From: Bacteroidia bacterium
GTDB taxonomy: Bacteria; Bacteroidota; Bacteroidia; SXHM01
Direction: 5' to 3'
Assembly (NCBI GenBank): GCA_022072225.1
Contig: JAJVIC010000002.1
Coordinates: 855,331 to 919,330 of the forward strand
DNA: 64,000 nucleotides
Shown: positions 8,098 to 17,195 of the stretch, piece by piece
Layout: every line of letters begins with the position of its first letter
Position numbering within the stretch: the first letter of the stretch is position 1
The notes under the pieces: model-generated
What the model was told of the DNA's origin: nothing
Database searches by the model: none
Seen by the model: the letters and a program-made list of their open reading frames with translations, nothing else
Position numbers and translations under genes: made by a program

Positions 8098-9054
8098 ATG
8101 ACTATAAATCAAAGAAACAAACTGAATATGTACATCACTGTACTTCAGTTTTTAGCACAGAACGCCACTGTATGGGCAACACTTCTTGCCTTTGGCGATG
8201 CAGTAACATTATTAACAAACAAAGTAGCGGAGCTGCAAGGGCAGGTAGCCATACAATCCATGCAGATTGTCGGCTATGCCGCAGCCAAAAAAGGAAAAAA
8301 GAATGAACTTGTCACTAAGCTGCTGATTGTAACCGGTGCGCTTAAAGCCTATGCCACTGTCATCAACGATCCGGTTCTCTTTGCCTTTGCAGATTTCACA
8401 AAATCAGAGTTAAAGAGGCAGCCCGACAACATCCTCACCCAAACAGCCAATAACATCCACAGCAAAGCAACTTTACTGCTGCCTTCTCTGGGTTCTTATG
8501 GTATCGATGTGACACTGTTAACGCAGCTTCAGACAATGATTACCGATTATGTAAATTTTGTGGAAAGCCCTCGTCTGGCTCGCATAGCCAGAAAAACAGC
8601 AACAACTAACATCAAAGCGCTTATCAAAGAAATTGATGGTATACTTAAAACTGTTTTGGATATGCTCATCGTGCAGTTCAAAGTTACAGCCTCCGATTTC
8701 TTCACCGGCTATAACTCAGCCCGCGAAATCATTGACCTTGGTCATCATCATCTGCCTCTGATTTTAACAGGAACACTAAACAGCGGCCAGATTTTAAATG
8801 TTATTAACTCCACAAACCCACGTTGGGCACCGGGTGTTACGTTTAAAATAAAGAATACAAGTACTGGCTCTGCAACTACCGGTCTGTATTTCTATCCTGC
8901 CAATGCTGCCGGTGATGGCTGGTCAGGTCAGGGCTCATTCCTCATGCCCGGTCAGGAAGAAACACATACACTTACCGCTGCGGAATTCAAAAACTTCCTT
9001 AACGTTCAGAATCAAAGCGGAAATGAAGGAACTTTTGAAATTACAATCCTTTAG
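8098..9054 (+). CDS. Hypothetical protein: alpha-helical N-terminus plus beta-rich C-terminal domain
   Basis: 318 residues with no recognised family. Residues 1-215 look all-helical (alanine/leucine/threonine rich, no signal peptide); residues about 220-318 are beta-rich and rich in Gly, Asn, Thr and aromatic residues (GTLNSGQILNVIN, TGLYFYPANAAGDG). The same two-part plan (helical start, beta-sandwich-like end with GTL-N phrases) is seen in the hypothetical at 21961-22902, so the two may be distant relatives. It stands alone, with a strong palindromic terminator downstream at 9105-9140. Confidence 0.7.
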   Translation: MTINQRNKLNMYITVLQFLAQNATVWATLLAFGDAVTLLTNKVAELQGQVAIQSMQIVGYAAAKKGKKNELVTKLLIVTGALKAYATVINDPVLFAFADFTKSELKRQPDNILTQTANNIHSKATLLLPSLGSYGIDVTLLTQLQTMITDYVNFVESPRLARIARKTATTNIKALIKEIDGILKTVLDMLIVQFKVTASDFFTGYNSAREIIDLGHHHLPLILTGTLNSGQILNVINSTNPRWAPGVTFKIKNTSTGSATTGLYFYPANAAGDGWSGQGSFLMPGQEETHTLTAAEFKNFLNVQNQSGNEGTFEITIL

Positions 9055-9104
9055 GGCAAAAATCTTGTGCCCTTAAAAAACAAAGGGCGCATATCGTGTC
9101 TGCA

Positions 9105-9140
9105 AGTAAAAAGTCCCGCCAATTGGCGGGACTTTTTACT
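9105..9140. terminator. Perfect 36-bp palindrome, intrinsic terminator
   Basis: The arms AGTAAAAAGTCCCGCCAA and its exact reverse complement meet without a spacer. The GC-rich core is flanked by A-run and T-run, so it can end transcription from either side. It follows the 8098-9054 gene and directly precedes the promoter at 9141. Confidence 0.85.
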
Positions 9141-9148
9141 TAATTTTG
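9141..9148 (+). promoter_or_regulatory. Bacteroidota -7 promoter TAATTTTG
   Basis: A perfect TAnnTTTG match 7 bases before the ATG at 9155. Transcription would start at about the start codon, giving a leaderless or nearly leaderless message. This decides the start: the upstream in-frame TTG (9146) lies inside the promoter. Confidence 0.65.
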
Positions 9149-9154
9149 CACCCC

Positions 9155-9637
9155 ATGACAACACTATCAAACCTCTCCCCCTCTTCACGCATCTGGATTT
9201 ATCAAAGCAGCCGCGAATTTACCCCTGCTGAAGTGCAGCAACTCAATACCCTTGCAACAGAATTTGTAATAACTTGGTCGGCCCATGGTGCAGCCCTTAA
9301 AGCGGCAGCAGAAATATTACACAACCGCTTTCTGGTAATTGGCGTTGACGAAGAGCAAGCCGCAGCAAGCGGTTGCTCCATTGATAAATCAGTAGCATTG
9401 GTTAAAAAAATAGAAGCCGATTTCAATACCAACCTCTTAGACCGTATGCAGATTGCCTACCGCAGCGGAAACGAAATAAAAACCTTTAAACTTCCGCAGG
9501 CTTCATCATTACTGGAAAAAGCAGAGCTAACCGAGAACACGGTTATTTTCAACAACCTTGTAAGCACAAAAAAAGACTGGGATCAAAAATGGGAAGTAGC
9601 ACTGAAAGATAGCTGGATACTACAGACGGTTAATTAA
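9155..9637 (+). CDS. Conserved Bacteroidota hypothetical protein
   Basis: 160 residues, soluble, no signal peptide. The start MTTLSNLSPSSRIWIYQSSR was chosen because the promoter overlaps the alternative TTG. Features include RIWIYQSSREFTPAEV near the start, a middle HGAALKAAAEILHNRFLVIGVDE and a cysteine in ASGCSIDKSVALVKKIE. I recall such proteins as a Bacteroidota-specific group sometimes mislabelled ABC transporter ATPase, but no Walker motif is present. Function unknown. Probably a single-gene transcript. Confidence 0.65.
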   Translation: MTTLSNLSPSSRIWIYQSSREFTPAEVQQLNTLATEFVITWSAHGAALKAAAEILHNRFLVIGVDEEQAAASGCSIDKSVALVKKIEADFNTNLLDRMQIAYRSGNEIKTFKLPQASSLLEKAELTENTVIFNNLVSTKKDWDQKWEVALKDSWILQTVN

Positions 9638-9660
9638 AGCAAGTCAAAAATAGGCAGTAT

Positions 9661-9722
9661 TGTCACACTGAGCGTAGTCGAAGTGCCTTATTATTGTGCT
9701 TCGACTACGCTCAGCATGACAC
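9661..9722. repeat. Inverted repeat of the CTTCGACTACGCTCAG family
   Basis: TGTCACACTGAGCGTAGTCG (arm from 9661) is answered by the near-complementary arm ending at 9722, with a short AT spacer. A single copy of the same word occurs at 58540-58563, inside another hairpin. It likely forms a hairpin between genes and may act as a transcript end. Confidence 0.75.
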
Positions 9723-9756
9723 AAACGCCTAGCACACAAACTGAAGTGCCAAGACA

Positions 9757-10905
9757 ATGAAACAATTTCAACTCCTCTTCTTATTCCTTGCTTTCTTTTC
9801 CTGCGGACAAAAATCAACAACCACAACAAACCCTGCTCCCGCAATCCAATACACAGGCGGCAAAACCTATAACGAAAACAACTACTCACTCTACCTCCCC
9901 GCCAATTACGACACCACCAAAATCTTCCCTGTAATTTACTTTTTCGATCCTCAGGGAAAAGGAAATTTGCCTCTTGAGAAATACAAATCCATAGCCGATA
10001 GCCTGGGAATTATTTTCGTTGGAAGCAACGCCACCAAAAACGGAATGCAATGGGCCGAAGTAAGCACCGCAGCCAATCAATTATTTAACGCTACTAAACA
10101 AAAACTGAAAATCAACCAACAGAAAATCTTTACCTGCGGCTTTTCGGGCGGAGCAAGAATTGCCTCCAACCTTGCAGTACAGAATAACAACATCGCAGCA
10201 GTCATCTCCTGCTCTGCCGGACTTCCTGCGCAGGCATCACAACTAAGAAACAACCTGATTTTTGTGGGCATTGCCGGAAAAGAAGACATGAATCTCTCCG
10301 AAATTTACGAGGCAGGCGAGGCACTTAAAAACTCAGAACTTAAACACCTGATTAATTACTTTGATGGTCCGCATGAATGGCCACCACTGAAAACCATGAG
10401 CGAAGCAATTCAATTCTGCCTCGCTCCTGTTGCGGTAAAAAACGAAAACACAATCAGCAAAAAAATAATTGAAACCGAAAAACAGCAAAAACAATTCTAC
10501 TCCGAAGCTTTTGTAAAAAATGATTTCAACTGGTGGAACACTGAATTCAAAAGCCTTGAACAAAAGATTGCAAAGTCAAATGGAGATGAAAAGTTCATGA
10601 ACATACGATTGAAGAATTTCCTCAGCCTTGCAGCGTTCAGTTATTCCAATTCCGCATTAAACACTGGCAAGATGCAGGAGGCAGATAAGTTCCTGAGCAT
10701 TTACAAACTGGTTGACCCTGATAATGCTGAACATGCTTATCTGCGCACTAAATACTTCATGCTGCTCAACAATACATCAGAAGCAGAAAAAACCTTGAAT
10801 GAAGCAGCAGCACTCGGCTTTTCAGATATTGAACGATTAAGAAGCGAGCAACTTTTCATCACGCTTCAAAACACAGAAGCCTACAAAAAAATTACAGGTC
10901 AATAA
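9757..10905 (+). CDS. Lipoprotein alpha/beta-hydrolase with C-terminal helical repeat region
   Basis: 382 residues. A lipoprotein signal (LFLAFFSCGQKS) places the lipidated Cys at residue 16. Residues about 30-215 form an alpha/beta-hydrolase (dienelactone hydrolase/esterase-like) domain with nucleophile S130 in CGFSGGAR and the likely catalytic histidine H206 in DGPHEW. Residues about 225-382 are helical and resemble TPR-like repeats (EHAYLRTKYFMLLNNTSEAE). It probably hydrolyses an ester or peptide-like substrate at the cell envelope. Its stop overlaps the next start by one base (TAATG), so the two are coupled. Confidence 0.75.
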   Translation: MKQFQLLFLFLAFFSCGQKSTTTTNPAPAIQYTGGKTYNENNYSLYLPANYDTTKIFPVIYFFDPQGKGNLPLEKYKSIADSLGIIFVGSNATKNGMQWAEVSTAANQLFNATKQKLKINQQKIFTCGFSGGARIASNLAVQNNNIAAVISCSAGLPAQASQLRNNLIFVGIAGKEDMNLSEIYEAGEALKNSELKHLINYFDGPHEWPPLKTMSEAIQFCLAPVAVKNENTISKKIIETEKQQKQFYSEAFVKNDFNWWNTEFKSLEQKIAKSNGDEKFMNIRLKNFLSLAAFSYSNSALNTGKMQEADKFLSIYKLVDPDNAEHAYLRTKYFMLLNNTSEAEKTLNEAAALGFSDIERLRSEQLFITLQNTEAYKKITGQ

Positions 10906-11669
10906 TGGCGGCACTTAACAAAGAGCAGCTGCATGATTTTCTGGAAGCCGCTCACGATAAATACAACCGCCCCGATTTCATCACTTCCGACCCGATAAGC
11001 ATTCCGCATCTTTTTACTAAAAAGGAAGACATAGAAATAAGTGCCTTTCTTGCCGCCACCATCGCCTGGGGACAACGAACCACCATCATCAACAATGCAA
11101 AAAAGCTGGTGGAAGCAATGGATTACGCTCCTCATACTTTTGTAATGCAGGCAAGCACTAAAGAACTGCAAACACTCGAAAACTTTAAACACCGCACCTT
11201 CAACGCTGTTGATCTGGAGTTTTTCATTTCTTCACTCCGGAACATTTACAAGCAGCACGGTGGCATGGAGAAAGTCTTCAGCAAAGAGAAGAATATCAAA
11301 GATGCGTTGATTCATTTCAACAACGTATTCTTTTCCATCCCGCATCCCAAGCGAACAGAGAAACACGTTTCTAATCCCGCTGCCGGCTCGGCTTCTAAAA
11401 GACTGAACATGTTCCTGCGTTGGATGGTGCGCAACGACAAGCGTGGTGTTGATTTCGGAATTTGGAAAAGCATATCTCCTGCCCTACTCTATTGCCCGTT
11501 GGATGTGCATTCAGGCAATGTTGCCCGCAAACTGAAACTCCTTAAAAGAAAACAAAACGACTGGCAGGCCGCAGAAGAACTCACAAAAGCCTTGAGAAGA
11601 TTTGATGCTGCAGACCCTGTGAAATATGATTTCGCGCTGTTTGGATTAGGAGTGTTTGAGAAATTCTAA
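10905..11669 (+). CDS. TIGR02757 / DUF2400 family protein
   Basis: 254 residues, soluble. It matches the TIGR02757 pattern: DPISIPHLFTKKEDIEISAF near 27-46, ATIAWGQRTTIINNAKK, and the C-terminal PLDVHSGNVARKLKLLKRKQ with NVARKL. The fold is helical and the function is unknown; the conserved R/K and D/H pattern has led to proposals of nucleic-acid binding, which I cannot confirm here. It is translationally coupled to the upstream lipoprotein gene and ends four bases into the convergent DUF4294 gene. Confidence 0.8.
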   Translation: MAALNKEQLHDFLEAAHDKYNRPDFITSDPISIPHLFTKKEDIEISAFLAATIAWGQRTTIINNAKKLVEAMDYAPHTFVMQASTKELQTLENFKHRTFNAVDLEFFISSLRNIYKQHGGMEKVFSKEKNIKDALIHFNNVFFSIPHPKRTEKHVSNPAAGSASKRLNMFLRWMVRNDKRGVDFGIWKSISPALLYCPLDVHSGNVARKLKLLKRKQNDWQAAEELTKALRRFDAADPVKYDFALFGLGVFEKF

Positions 11670-12289
11670 AGCTCTCCATTCTCAATCCTCACCACAATTT
11701 CATCAATCATGGCATCATCAGCATTGTCTTTTGGATTGAACTCACTCTTCATGTCGGCATCAAACAACACCGCAATCCCCTGCCAGAAGTTGGCAGAAAA
11801 CCATCCGCGCAAACTTTCCACTAAGTCATAAGAAGTATGACCTGTTTCGCGGTCAATTAATTTAAGTAAAATTCGTCCTTGTGTAAGCGTAAATCCGCGC
11901 AACTCTGTTTCATACTCTGCAAGCAGTTCCTGTTCTACCTGCTTCATAATACGCTTACGCTCGCCTTTGCTTTTATCCTTTAATTGCTCCTCGTATTTAT
12001 CTAATTTTTCTCGGGCAATTTTGGCATAAGGCAAAGCTTTCTTCACGTTACGCACCATTCTCCAATACTTCTTTTCTTCCTTCTTTGTTTTAAACGTGCG
12101 CTCTCCGCCAATGCTCACTACCGGCAAGTTGTAAACAGCTAACGTATCGCCATTAATCACCGTTCGCTCCTGCTCCTTTTTAGAAGGCTTATTTTTTTTC
12201 TTTAATGCAGATTGAGGAATAGTATCCTGCGCCTGCGCAGAAAAAGCAATTAAAAATACAAGTGATAATAAATAAGAAAGTTTACTCAT
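11666..12289 (-). CDS. DUF4294 exported protein
   Basis: 207 residues from ATG at 12289. A signal peptide (MSKLSYLLSLVFLIAFSAQA) is followed by a Lys-rich stretch and the DUF4294 core: DTLAVYNLPVV, KKYWRMVRNVKKALPYAKIA and the highly conserved LTQGRILLKLIDRETGHTSY, then GWFSANFWQGIA. This upstream frame could extend further, but the extension runs into accC, and only this start gives a signal peptide. The family is Bacteroidota-specific and of unknown role. It follows accC on the same strand with a 31-base gap. Confidence 0.85.
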   Translation of the reverse strand: MSKLSYLLSLVFLIAFSAQAQDTIPQSALKKKNKPSKKEQERTVINGDTLAVYNLPVVSIGGERTFKTKKEEKKYWRMVRNVKKALPYAKIAREKLDKYEEQLKDKSKGERKRIMKQVEQELLAEYETELRGFTLTQGRILLKLIDRETGHTSYDLVESLRGWFSANFWQGIAVLFDADMKSEFNPKDNADDAMIDEIVVRIENGEL

Positions 12290-12320
12290 AACGCAAACCC
12301 TTATACCAAAAGTGTGCCGT

Positions 12321-13805
12321 TCACGAAATACGGTTTCTTTTCCATGTTGAAACCTTAACGGCTGAACCATTCGAATTAGTATGGTGTTCCTGTTTTTCAG
12401 AAAGCAGTTTTGAAGCAAGAATAGCCGCAATCTCAGCTTCTTCAGCATTGCTGTTTTCAAGCATAGAAGGCTCGTAATGATGCTTGATAAAATTGGTATC
12501 AAACTTACCCGAAGTAAAACTCTTGTGCTGCAATACAAAACGACAAAAAGTCAGCGTAGTTTCTATTCCTGAAATAGCGTATTCATCAATAGCACGAATC
12601 ATCTTATTAATAGCCGCCTGACGGCTGTCTGAATGAACCGTGAGTTTTGCAATCATCGGGTCATAATAAATAGGAATATCCATTCCTTCTTCAAAACCAT
12701 CGTCCACACGAATACCCGGTCCCTGTGGTCTGCGGTATGTCAACAGCTTTCCGATATCCGGCAAAAAATTATTGGTCGGGTCTTCGGCATACACACGCAC
12801 TTCAATAGCATGTCCGTTTATTTTCAAATCCTCCTGTGTAAAGGATAGCTTTTCATTTCTCGCTACTTTTATCTGCTCCTTTACAAGGTCAATGCCTGTT
12901 ATCATTTCTGTTACAGGATGTTCCACCTGCAAGCGCGTATTCATTTCCAGAAAATAAAAGTTCAGTTTATCATCAACCAGAAACTCCACCGTTCCTGCGC
13001 CCGAGTAATTACAAGCTCTTGCCACATCTTTTGCACACTCACCCATTTTGTGTCTTATTTCAGGAGTAAGCACCGATGAAGGCGCTTCTTCAATCACCTT
13101 CTGATGCCTGCGCTGAATGGAACATTCGCGTTCAAAAAGATGAACCACATTACCGTGATTATCGGCCAGCACCTGAATTTCCACATGTCGCGGTGAAGTA
13201 ACAAAACGCTCAATAAACACCGAACCATCACCAAAAGCTGAGGTGGCCTCGCTGATAGCCAGTTTCATTTGTTCTTCAAGATTCTCTTCGCTTTCAACCA
13301 AACGCATTCCTTTTCCGCCTCCACCCGCACTGGCTTTTATCAATACAGGAAAACCAGTCTGCTTTGCAATCTTCTTTGCTTCTTCAACATCTTCAATAGC
13401 TTTATCTGTACCGGGCACCAGGGGAATATTGTATTTTTTTGCTGCGGCTTTTGCCTGCAATTTACTACCCATCATTTCCATCGCTTCGGCTGAAGGGCCA
13501 ATAAATGTTATATTTTCCTTCTTCAACCGCTCAGCAAATTTTGGATTCTCTGATAAAAAGCCATAGCCGGGGTGAACTGCATCAGCACCTGTTTTGCGGC
13601 AGGCATCCACTATCTTATCAATATCTAAATATGATTTTGAACTTTGCGGTGGACCAATACAAACAGCCTCATCTGCATAACGCACATGCAAAGCATTGCG
13701 GTCGGCTTCTGAAAAAACGGCAACTGTTTTTATCCCCATCTCTTTTGCCGAACGCATAATGCGCAGAGCAATCTCGCCACGATTGGCAACCAATATCTTT
13801 TTCAT
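12321..13805 (-). CDS. accC: Biotin carboxylase subunit of an acyl-CoA carboxylase
   Basis: 494 residues, cytoplasmic. It opens MKKILVANRGEIALRIMRSA, the universal biotin carboxylase start, followed by the ATP-grasp glycine loop KASAGGGGKGMRLV (about 158-171), the active-site EMNTRLQVEHPVTE (about 287-300), and a C-terminal biotin carboxylase domain. It carboxylates biotin with bicarbonate and ATP. No biotin carrier or carboxyltransferase is next to it; a carboxyltransferase beta lies 35 kb away at 49204. The last about 40 residues (TNSNGSAVKVSTWKRNRIS) are a linker-like tail. It follows the 13809 gene with a 3-base gap. Confidence 0.92.
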   Translation of the reverse strand: MKKILVANRGEIALRIMRSAKEMGIKTVAVFSEADRNALHVRYADEAVCIGPPQSSKSYLDIDKIVDACRKTGADAVHPGYGFLSENPKFAERLKKENITFIGPSAEAMEMMGSKLQAKAAAKKYNIPLVPGTDKAIEDVEEAKKIAKQTGFPVLIKASAGGGGKGMRLVESEENLEEQMKLAISEATSAFGDGSVFIERFVTSPRHVEIQVLADNHGNVVHLFERECSIQRRHQKVIEEAPSSVLTPEIRHKMGECAKDVARACNYSGAGTVEFLVDDKLNFYFLEMNTRLQVEHPVTEMITGIDLVKEQIKVARNEKLSFTQEDLKINGHAIEVRVYAEDPTNNFLPDIGKLLTYRRPQGPGIRVDDGFEEGMDIPIYYDPMIAKLTVHSDSRQAAINKMIRAIDEYAISGIETTLTFCRFVLQHKSFTSGKFDTNFIKHHYEPSMLENSNAEEAEIAAILASKLLSEKQEHHTNSNGSAVKVSTWKRNRIS

Positions 13806-13808
13806 TAA

Positions 13809-14225
13809 CTATATAGTGTCTGTGAATTTATAAAGCCGCTCTTTAAACTGAACAAATTCCTTTTTCAGTGCAGCGGTGCTTTTGGCCAGTTTCTCGTGGC
13901 GCAGTTTATAGGTATATTCTTCCGAAAATGCTTTCTTATCAATTATCTCTGTAAGATATTCTTCGTGCAAATGAATTTCCTTTTTCAGGTTGTCCATTAT
14001 TTTCTCAATGTATTGTTTCAGCTTTTCTTCAAAACTGGAAAATGCAAGCCGGTCGTCATCATCGGAAATTTTCAGCGAATAAATGTCTAACAATCGTTTA
14101 AAAAACTGTCCTTCCACTTTCCAGAAATCAATTTCACTTTGCCAACGTTTGGTTTCGTGTCGGAAATTCTCAAGCATTTCGTGCTGCGCCTGATTGGAGA
14201 GTATGCTTGATTTTGACTTTGCCAT
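13809..14225 (-). CDS. Coiled-coil-like hypothetical protein
   Basis: 138 residues, almost entirely charged and helical (EKLKQYIEKIMDNLKKEIHL, EKLAKSTAALKKEFVQFKER), without a signal peptide or membrane segment. I do not recognise the family. It lies three bases upstream of accC on the same strand and so probably shares its transcript. Confidence 0.7.
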   Translation of the reverse strand: MAKSKSSILSNQAQHEMLENFRHETKRWQSEIDFWKVEGQFFKRLLDIYSLKISDDDDRLAFSSFEEKLKQYIEKIMDNLKKEIHLHEEYLTEIIDKKAFSEEYTYKLRHEKLAKSTAALKKEFVQFKERLYKFTDTI

Positions 14226-14486
14226 CGGGTAAATCAGAGGGGACTAAGGTAGAAATTTATTTTAAGCCTGTCCGCTCATAGTTTTTGCTCAATACATGTT
14301 ATAACACAGAAAGATGAACTGAAAATTTATTCGGCTAAACGGAAACCTTTATAGTTTTAGTTGCGTTAAAATCCGCACCAAAAAAACCGATAACTGTATA
14401 TAAAGCATTAATAGCCTTAATATAAGCATCGGTCTAAAAAACAAAAATACTTTCACTAACAAAAAATAATTTTAACCCTCGCAAAA

Positions 14487-15626
14487 ATGAAAACAGAACA
14501 ACGTAACTGGACAGCAAACAAAGGCTGGCATGAAGCAACTAACAAAGGACTGAACGGTTCGGCAAATCTTGTAACCGTATTTGGATCACGCGCTGCACTG
14601 AGCGACCCTGCACGCTTTAACGAGATTAAAGCCTTTTATCCCAATGCGCAGATTTTGTCAGGAACTACTTCGGGCGAAATTTTCAACGATACAGTTTATG
14701 ACGATTCAATTGTTGTGTCAGCAGTTGAATTTGAAAAAACTAAAATAAAAACTGTTAAAGCAACCATTAATGAATACAATGGCGACAGCTATGCAACGGG
14801 TGCCGCTATTGCAAACCAATTGAAAGCTGCTGACCTTAAACACGTGTTTGTTCTGTCTGACGGATTGAAAGTAAACGGCAGTGAATTATCTCGCGGTTTG
14901 AATGATGCACTTGAAAATAAAGTAACTGTAACTGGTGGTCTTGCTGGAGATGCAGCTAAATTTGAAAAAACATTAGTTGGCCTTAACGACTCTCCTTCTG
15001 AAGGAAATATTGTTGCCGTAGGTTTTTATGGTGATGCGCTGAAAGTAGGATTTGGCTCTGTTGGAGGTTGGGATGTTTTTGGTGTTGAACGCCATGTCAC
15101 CAAATCGGTTGGTAACGTATTGTATGAGTTGGACGGGCAACCGGCACTTGATTTATACAAAATGTACCTGGGTGACAAAGCAAAAGATCTTCCCGGTTCT
15201 GCCCTGCTTTTCCCGTTAGGAATGAAAGTAAATGAAGACGCAGAATCACTTGTAAGAACGGTATTGGCCGTAAACGAAGAAGATAAGTCAATGACTTTTG
15301 CAGGCGATATTCCGCAGGGAGCCACTGTTCGTTTAATGAAAGCTAACTTCGATAAACTTATTGACGGAGCCGGAAATGCTGCTGAAAACAGTTATCAGTC
15401 ACTTGGCTCAGAATCTGATTTTGCAATTTTGATCAGTTGCGTAGGCCGTAAACTGGTGCTCGACCAGCGCATTGAAGAAGAAGTAGAAGCTGTAAGAGAT
15501 ATTCTCGGAAATACTCCATCCATAACAGGATTTTATTCTTACGGTGAAATTTCTCCACTTATGTCAACTGTAAAATGTGAGCTCCACAACCAGACCATGA
15601 CCATAACAACGTTTACAGAAGCTTGA
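14487..15626 (+). CDS. FIST-domain signal sensor
   Basis: 379 residues. FIST_N spans about 25-225 (TTSGEIFNDTVYDDSIVVSA, VTGGLAGDAAKFEKTLV) and FIST_C about 230-365, ending with the family pattern ITGFYSYGEISP near 351-362. FIST proteins are intracellular ligand-binding sensors, proposed for small molecules such as amino acids. It heads a group with a SpoIIE-type phosphatase and a response regulator, which suggests a small partner-switching signalling route. A terminator-like hairpin (15656-15682) separates it from the phosphatase gene. Confidence 0.88.
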   Translation: MKTEQRNWTANKGWHEATNKGLNGSANLVTVFGSRAALSDPARFNEIKAFYPNAQILSGTTSGEIFNDTVYDDSIVVSAVEFEKTKIKTVKATINEYNGDSYATGAAIANQLKAADLKHVFVLSDGLKVNGSELSRGLNDALENKVTVTGGLAGDAAKFEKTLVGLNDSPSEGNIVAVGFYGDALKVGFGSVGGWDVFGVERHVTKSVGNVLYELDGQPALDLYKMYLGDKAKDLPGSALLFPLGMKVNEDAESLVRTVLAVNEEDKSMTFAGDIPQGATVRLMKANFDKLIDGAGNAAENSYQSLGSESDFAILISCVGRKLVLDQRIEEEVEAVRDILGNTPSITGFYSYGEISPLMSTVKCELHNQTMTITTFTEA

Positions 15627-15655
15627 TAAAAATAACGAATGTAACATCCTTTAAG

Positions 15656-15682
15656 CCTGTCCGTTTGAGCGGACAGGTTTTT
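15656..15682 (+). terminator. Intrinsic terminator/attenuator after the FIST gene
   Basis: CCTGTCCG pairs with CGGACAGG across TTTGAG and is followed by TTTTT. It sits inside a same-strand gene group, so it may reduce rather than stop expression of the phosphatase and regulator. Confidence 0.7.
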
Positions 15683-15709
15683 GGATTCATAAAGAGATAA
15701 CAAACTACT

Positions 15710-16690
15710 GTGAACAACGGACTTTTAGACCGCCAGCTTAAAAGGTATTTACGTAACAATCCTCCGCTTCCGCCCGAAGCTGATGAATTACTCAAAGCTG
15801 TAAGCCATGCTTACGACCATTATGAGGAAGACCGACTGATGCTTGAACGCACAGTGGAACTTAACTCTATTGAGTTGACCCAGGCCAATAAAAAGCTGAT
15901 GACGCTTTTTAAAGATCTGGAAGAAAAAAACAACGACCTTCTGAGCAGTATCCGTTACGCTAAAATGATTCAGGAAGCTATACTTCCACCCGATACCGCT
16001 TTCAAAAAATTAGTTCCCGACCACTTTATTTTCTTCAAACCGCGTGACCTTGTAAGCGGTGATTTTTACTGGCTTGAAGAACACGATGGCAAAGCCATGA
16101 TTGCTGCGGTTGACTGCACAGGACATGGTGTTCCGGGAGCATTCATGTCTATTGTTGGTTACAATTTATTAACCACTGCGGTAAAGCAAAACCAATTAAC
16201 ACAACCCAATCTGGTTCTTGACCAGTTGAATCAGGGTGTTAATAAAACATTGCGTCAGAATAAAGACGACATGAGTATTAAAGACGGAATGGATATAGCT
16301 TTTTGCACTATTGACACCGGGAAAATGCAACTGCAGTACTCGGGTGCATACAACCCGCTTTACCATTTTCGCGATGGTGTATTAATGGAAACAAAAGGTG
16401 ATAAATTCCCTATCGGAATTTCATTTAAAGACAATTTCAACAAATTCAGCAACCACACCGTTGACATACGACCCGGTGATATGTTTTACATTTTTACTGA
16501 CGGTTTTCCGGATCAGTTTGGCGGACCAAAAGGAAAAAAATTCAAATACGACCAGTATAAAAATTTGCTGCGAAGCATGAGCAGCCTGCCATGCAGCGAA
16601 CAATTACCATTAATAGAAAATACTTTCAACGAATGGAAAGGTGATTTACTTCAGATAGACGATGTACTTGTTATAGGCTTTAAGTTTTGA
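15710..16690 (+). CDS. SpoIIE-type PP2C serine phosphatase with N-terminal coiled coil
   Basis: 326 residues from a GTG start (VNNGLLDRQLKRYLRNN). Residues about 40-85 are a coiled-coil linker (LNSIELTQANKKLMTLFKDL). The PP2C SpoIIE domain covers about 105-325, with metal-binding acids in VSGDFYWLEE, AVDCTGHGVPGAFMS, KDGMDIAFC and FTDGFPDQFGG. It should dephosphorylate serine or threonine on an anti-sigma-factor antagonist-like partner; no such partner is adjacent. It lies between a FIST sensor and a receiver protein that starts 4 bases after its stop. Confidence 0.9.
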   Translation: MNNGLLDRQLKRYLRNNPPLPPEADELLKAVSHAYDHYEEDRLMLERTVELNSIELTQANKKLMTLFKDLEEKNNDLLSSIRYAKMIQEAILPPDTAFKKLVPDHFIFFKPRDLVSGDFYWLEEHDGKAMIAAVDCTGHGVPGAFMSIVGYNLLTTAVKQNQLTQPNLVLDQLNQGVNKTLRQNKDDMSIKDGMDIAFCTIDTGKMQLQYSGAYNPLYHFRDGVLMETKGDKFPIGISFKDNFNKFSNHTVDIRPGDMFYIFTDGFPDQFGGPKGKKFKYDQYKNLLRSMSSLPCSEQLPLIENTFNEWKGDLLQIDDVLVIGFKF

Positions 16691-16694
16691 AAAG

Positions 16695-17192
16695 ATGAAA
16701 AAAAGACATTCCGTACACCGAACAGTTGAAGGGCTCTCAGGTTCACTCATACCGGCAAAAGAACTCAAGATTTTTATTGTAGATGACGATGAGTTTTTTC
16801 TGAAACTGATTACTTCCTGCCTTTCAAAATTTACCGATTTTACCATTTACGAATTTTCAAACTATGCAGATTGCCTGAAAAGCAAGGTAAAACCCGACAT
16901 CGCAATTCTTGATTATTACATAGGAACAGACAACAACGACAAAACCAATGGCGTAAAAGTGCTGAGTAATTTACGCGAAAAGTACCCCGCAGTTTTAGGG
17001 TTTATTCTTTCGGGGAAAGCTGAGCTGCCCTCTGAAAACGATAAACTGAAACGCCTGCTCGACACTAATTTCAGCGGGATGCGAAAAAAATTTCGCGAGG
17101 GTTCTTATTTCTACTTCTATAAAAACAAAGCAGCCTGCTTTGAAATATTTGACATTCTCTCCCATATATCGTGGAAGAGTGCTGGCGAATAA
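16695..17192 (+). CDS. Stand-alone response regulator receiver protein
   Basis: 165 residues. A receiver domain spans about 22-150, with the acidic pocket DDDE at 30-33 and the phospho-acceptor D73 in AILDYYIG. There is no DNA-binding or enzymatic output domain; the last part (FREGSYFYFYKNKAACFEIF) looks like the end of a receiver. The threonine and lysine switch residues are not obvious (SGKAE may hold the lysine position). It probably works by protein-protein contact with the SpoIIE-type phosphatase encoded just upstream. Confidence 0.85.
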   Translation: MKKRHSVHRTVEGLSGSLIPAKELKIFIVDDDEFFLKLITSCLSKFTDFTIYEFSNYADCLKSKVKPDIAILDYYIGTDNNDKTNGVKVLSNLREKYPAVLGFILSGKAELPSENDKLKRLLDTNFSGMRKKFREGSYFYFYKNKAACFEIFDILSHISWKSAGE

Positions 17193-17195
17193 TAA

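Noticed and set aside
12290..12538. Longer start for the DUF4294 gene inside accC
   Set aside because: Only the ATG at 12289 gives a signal peptide; the extension is a shadow of accC.
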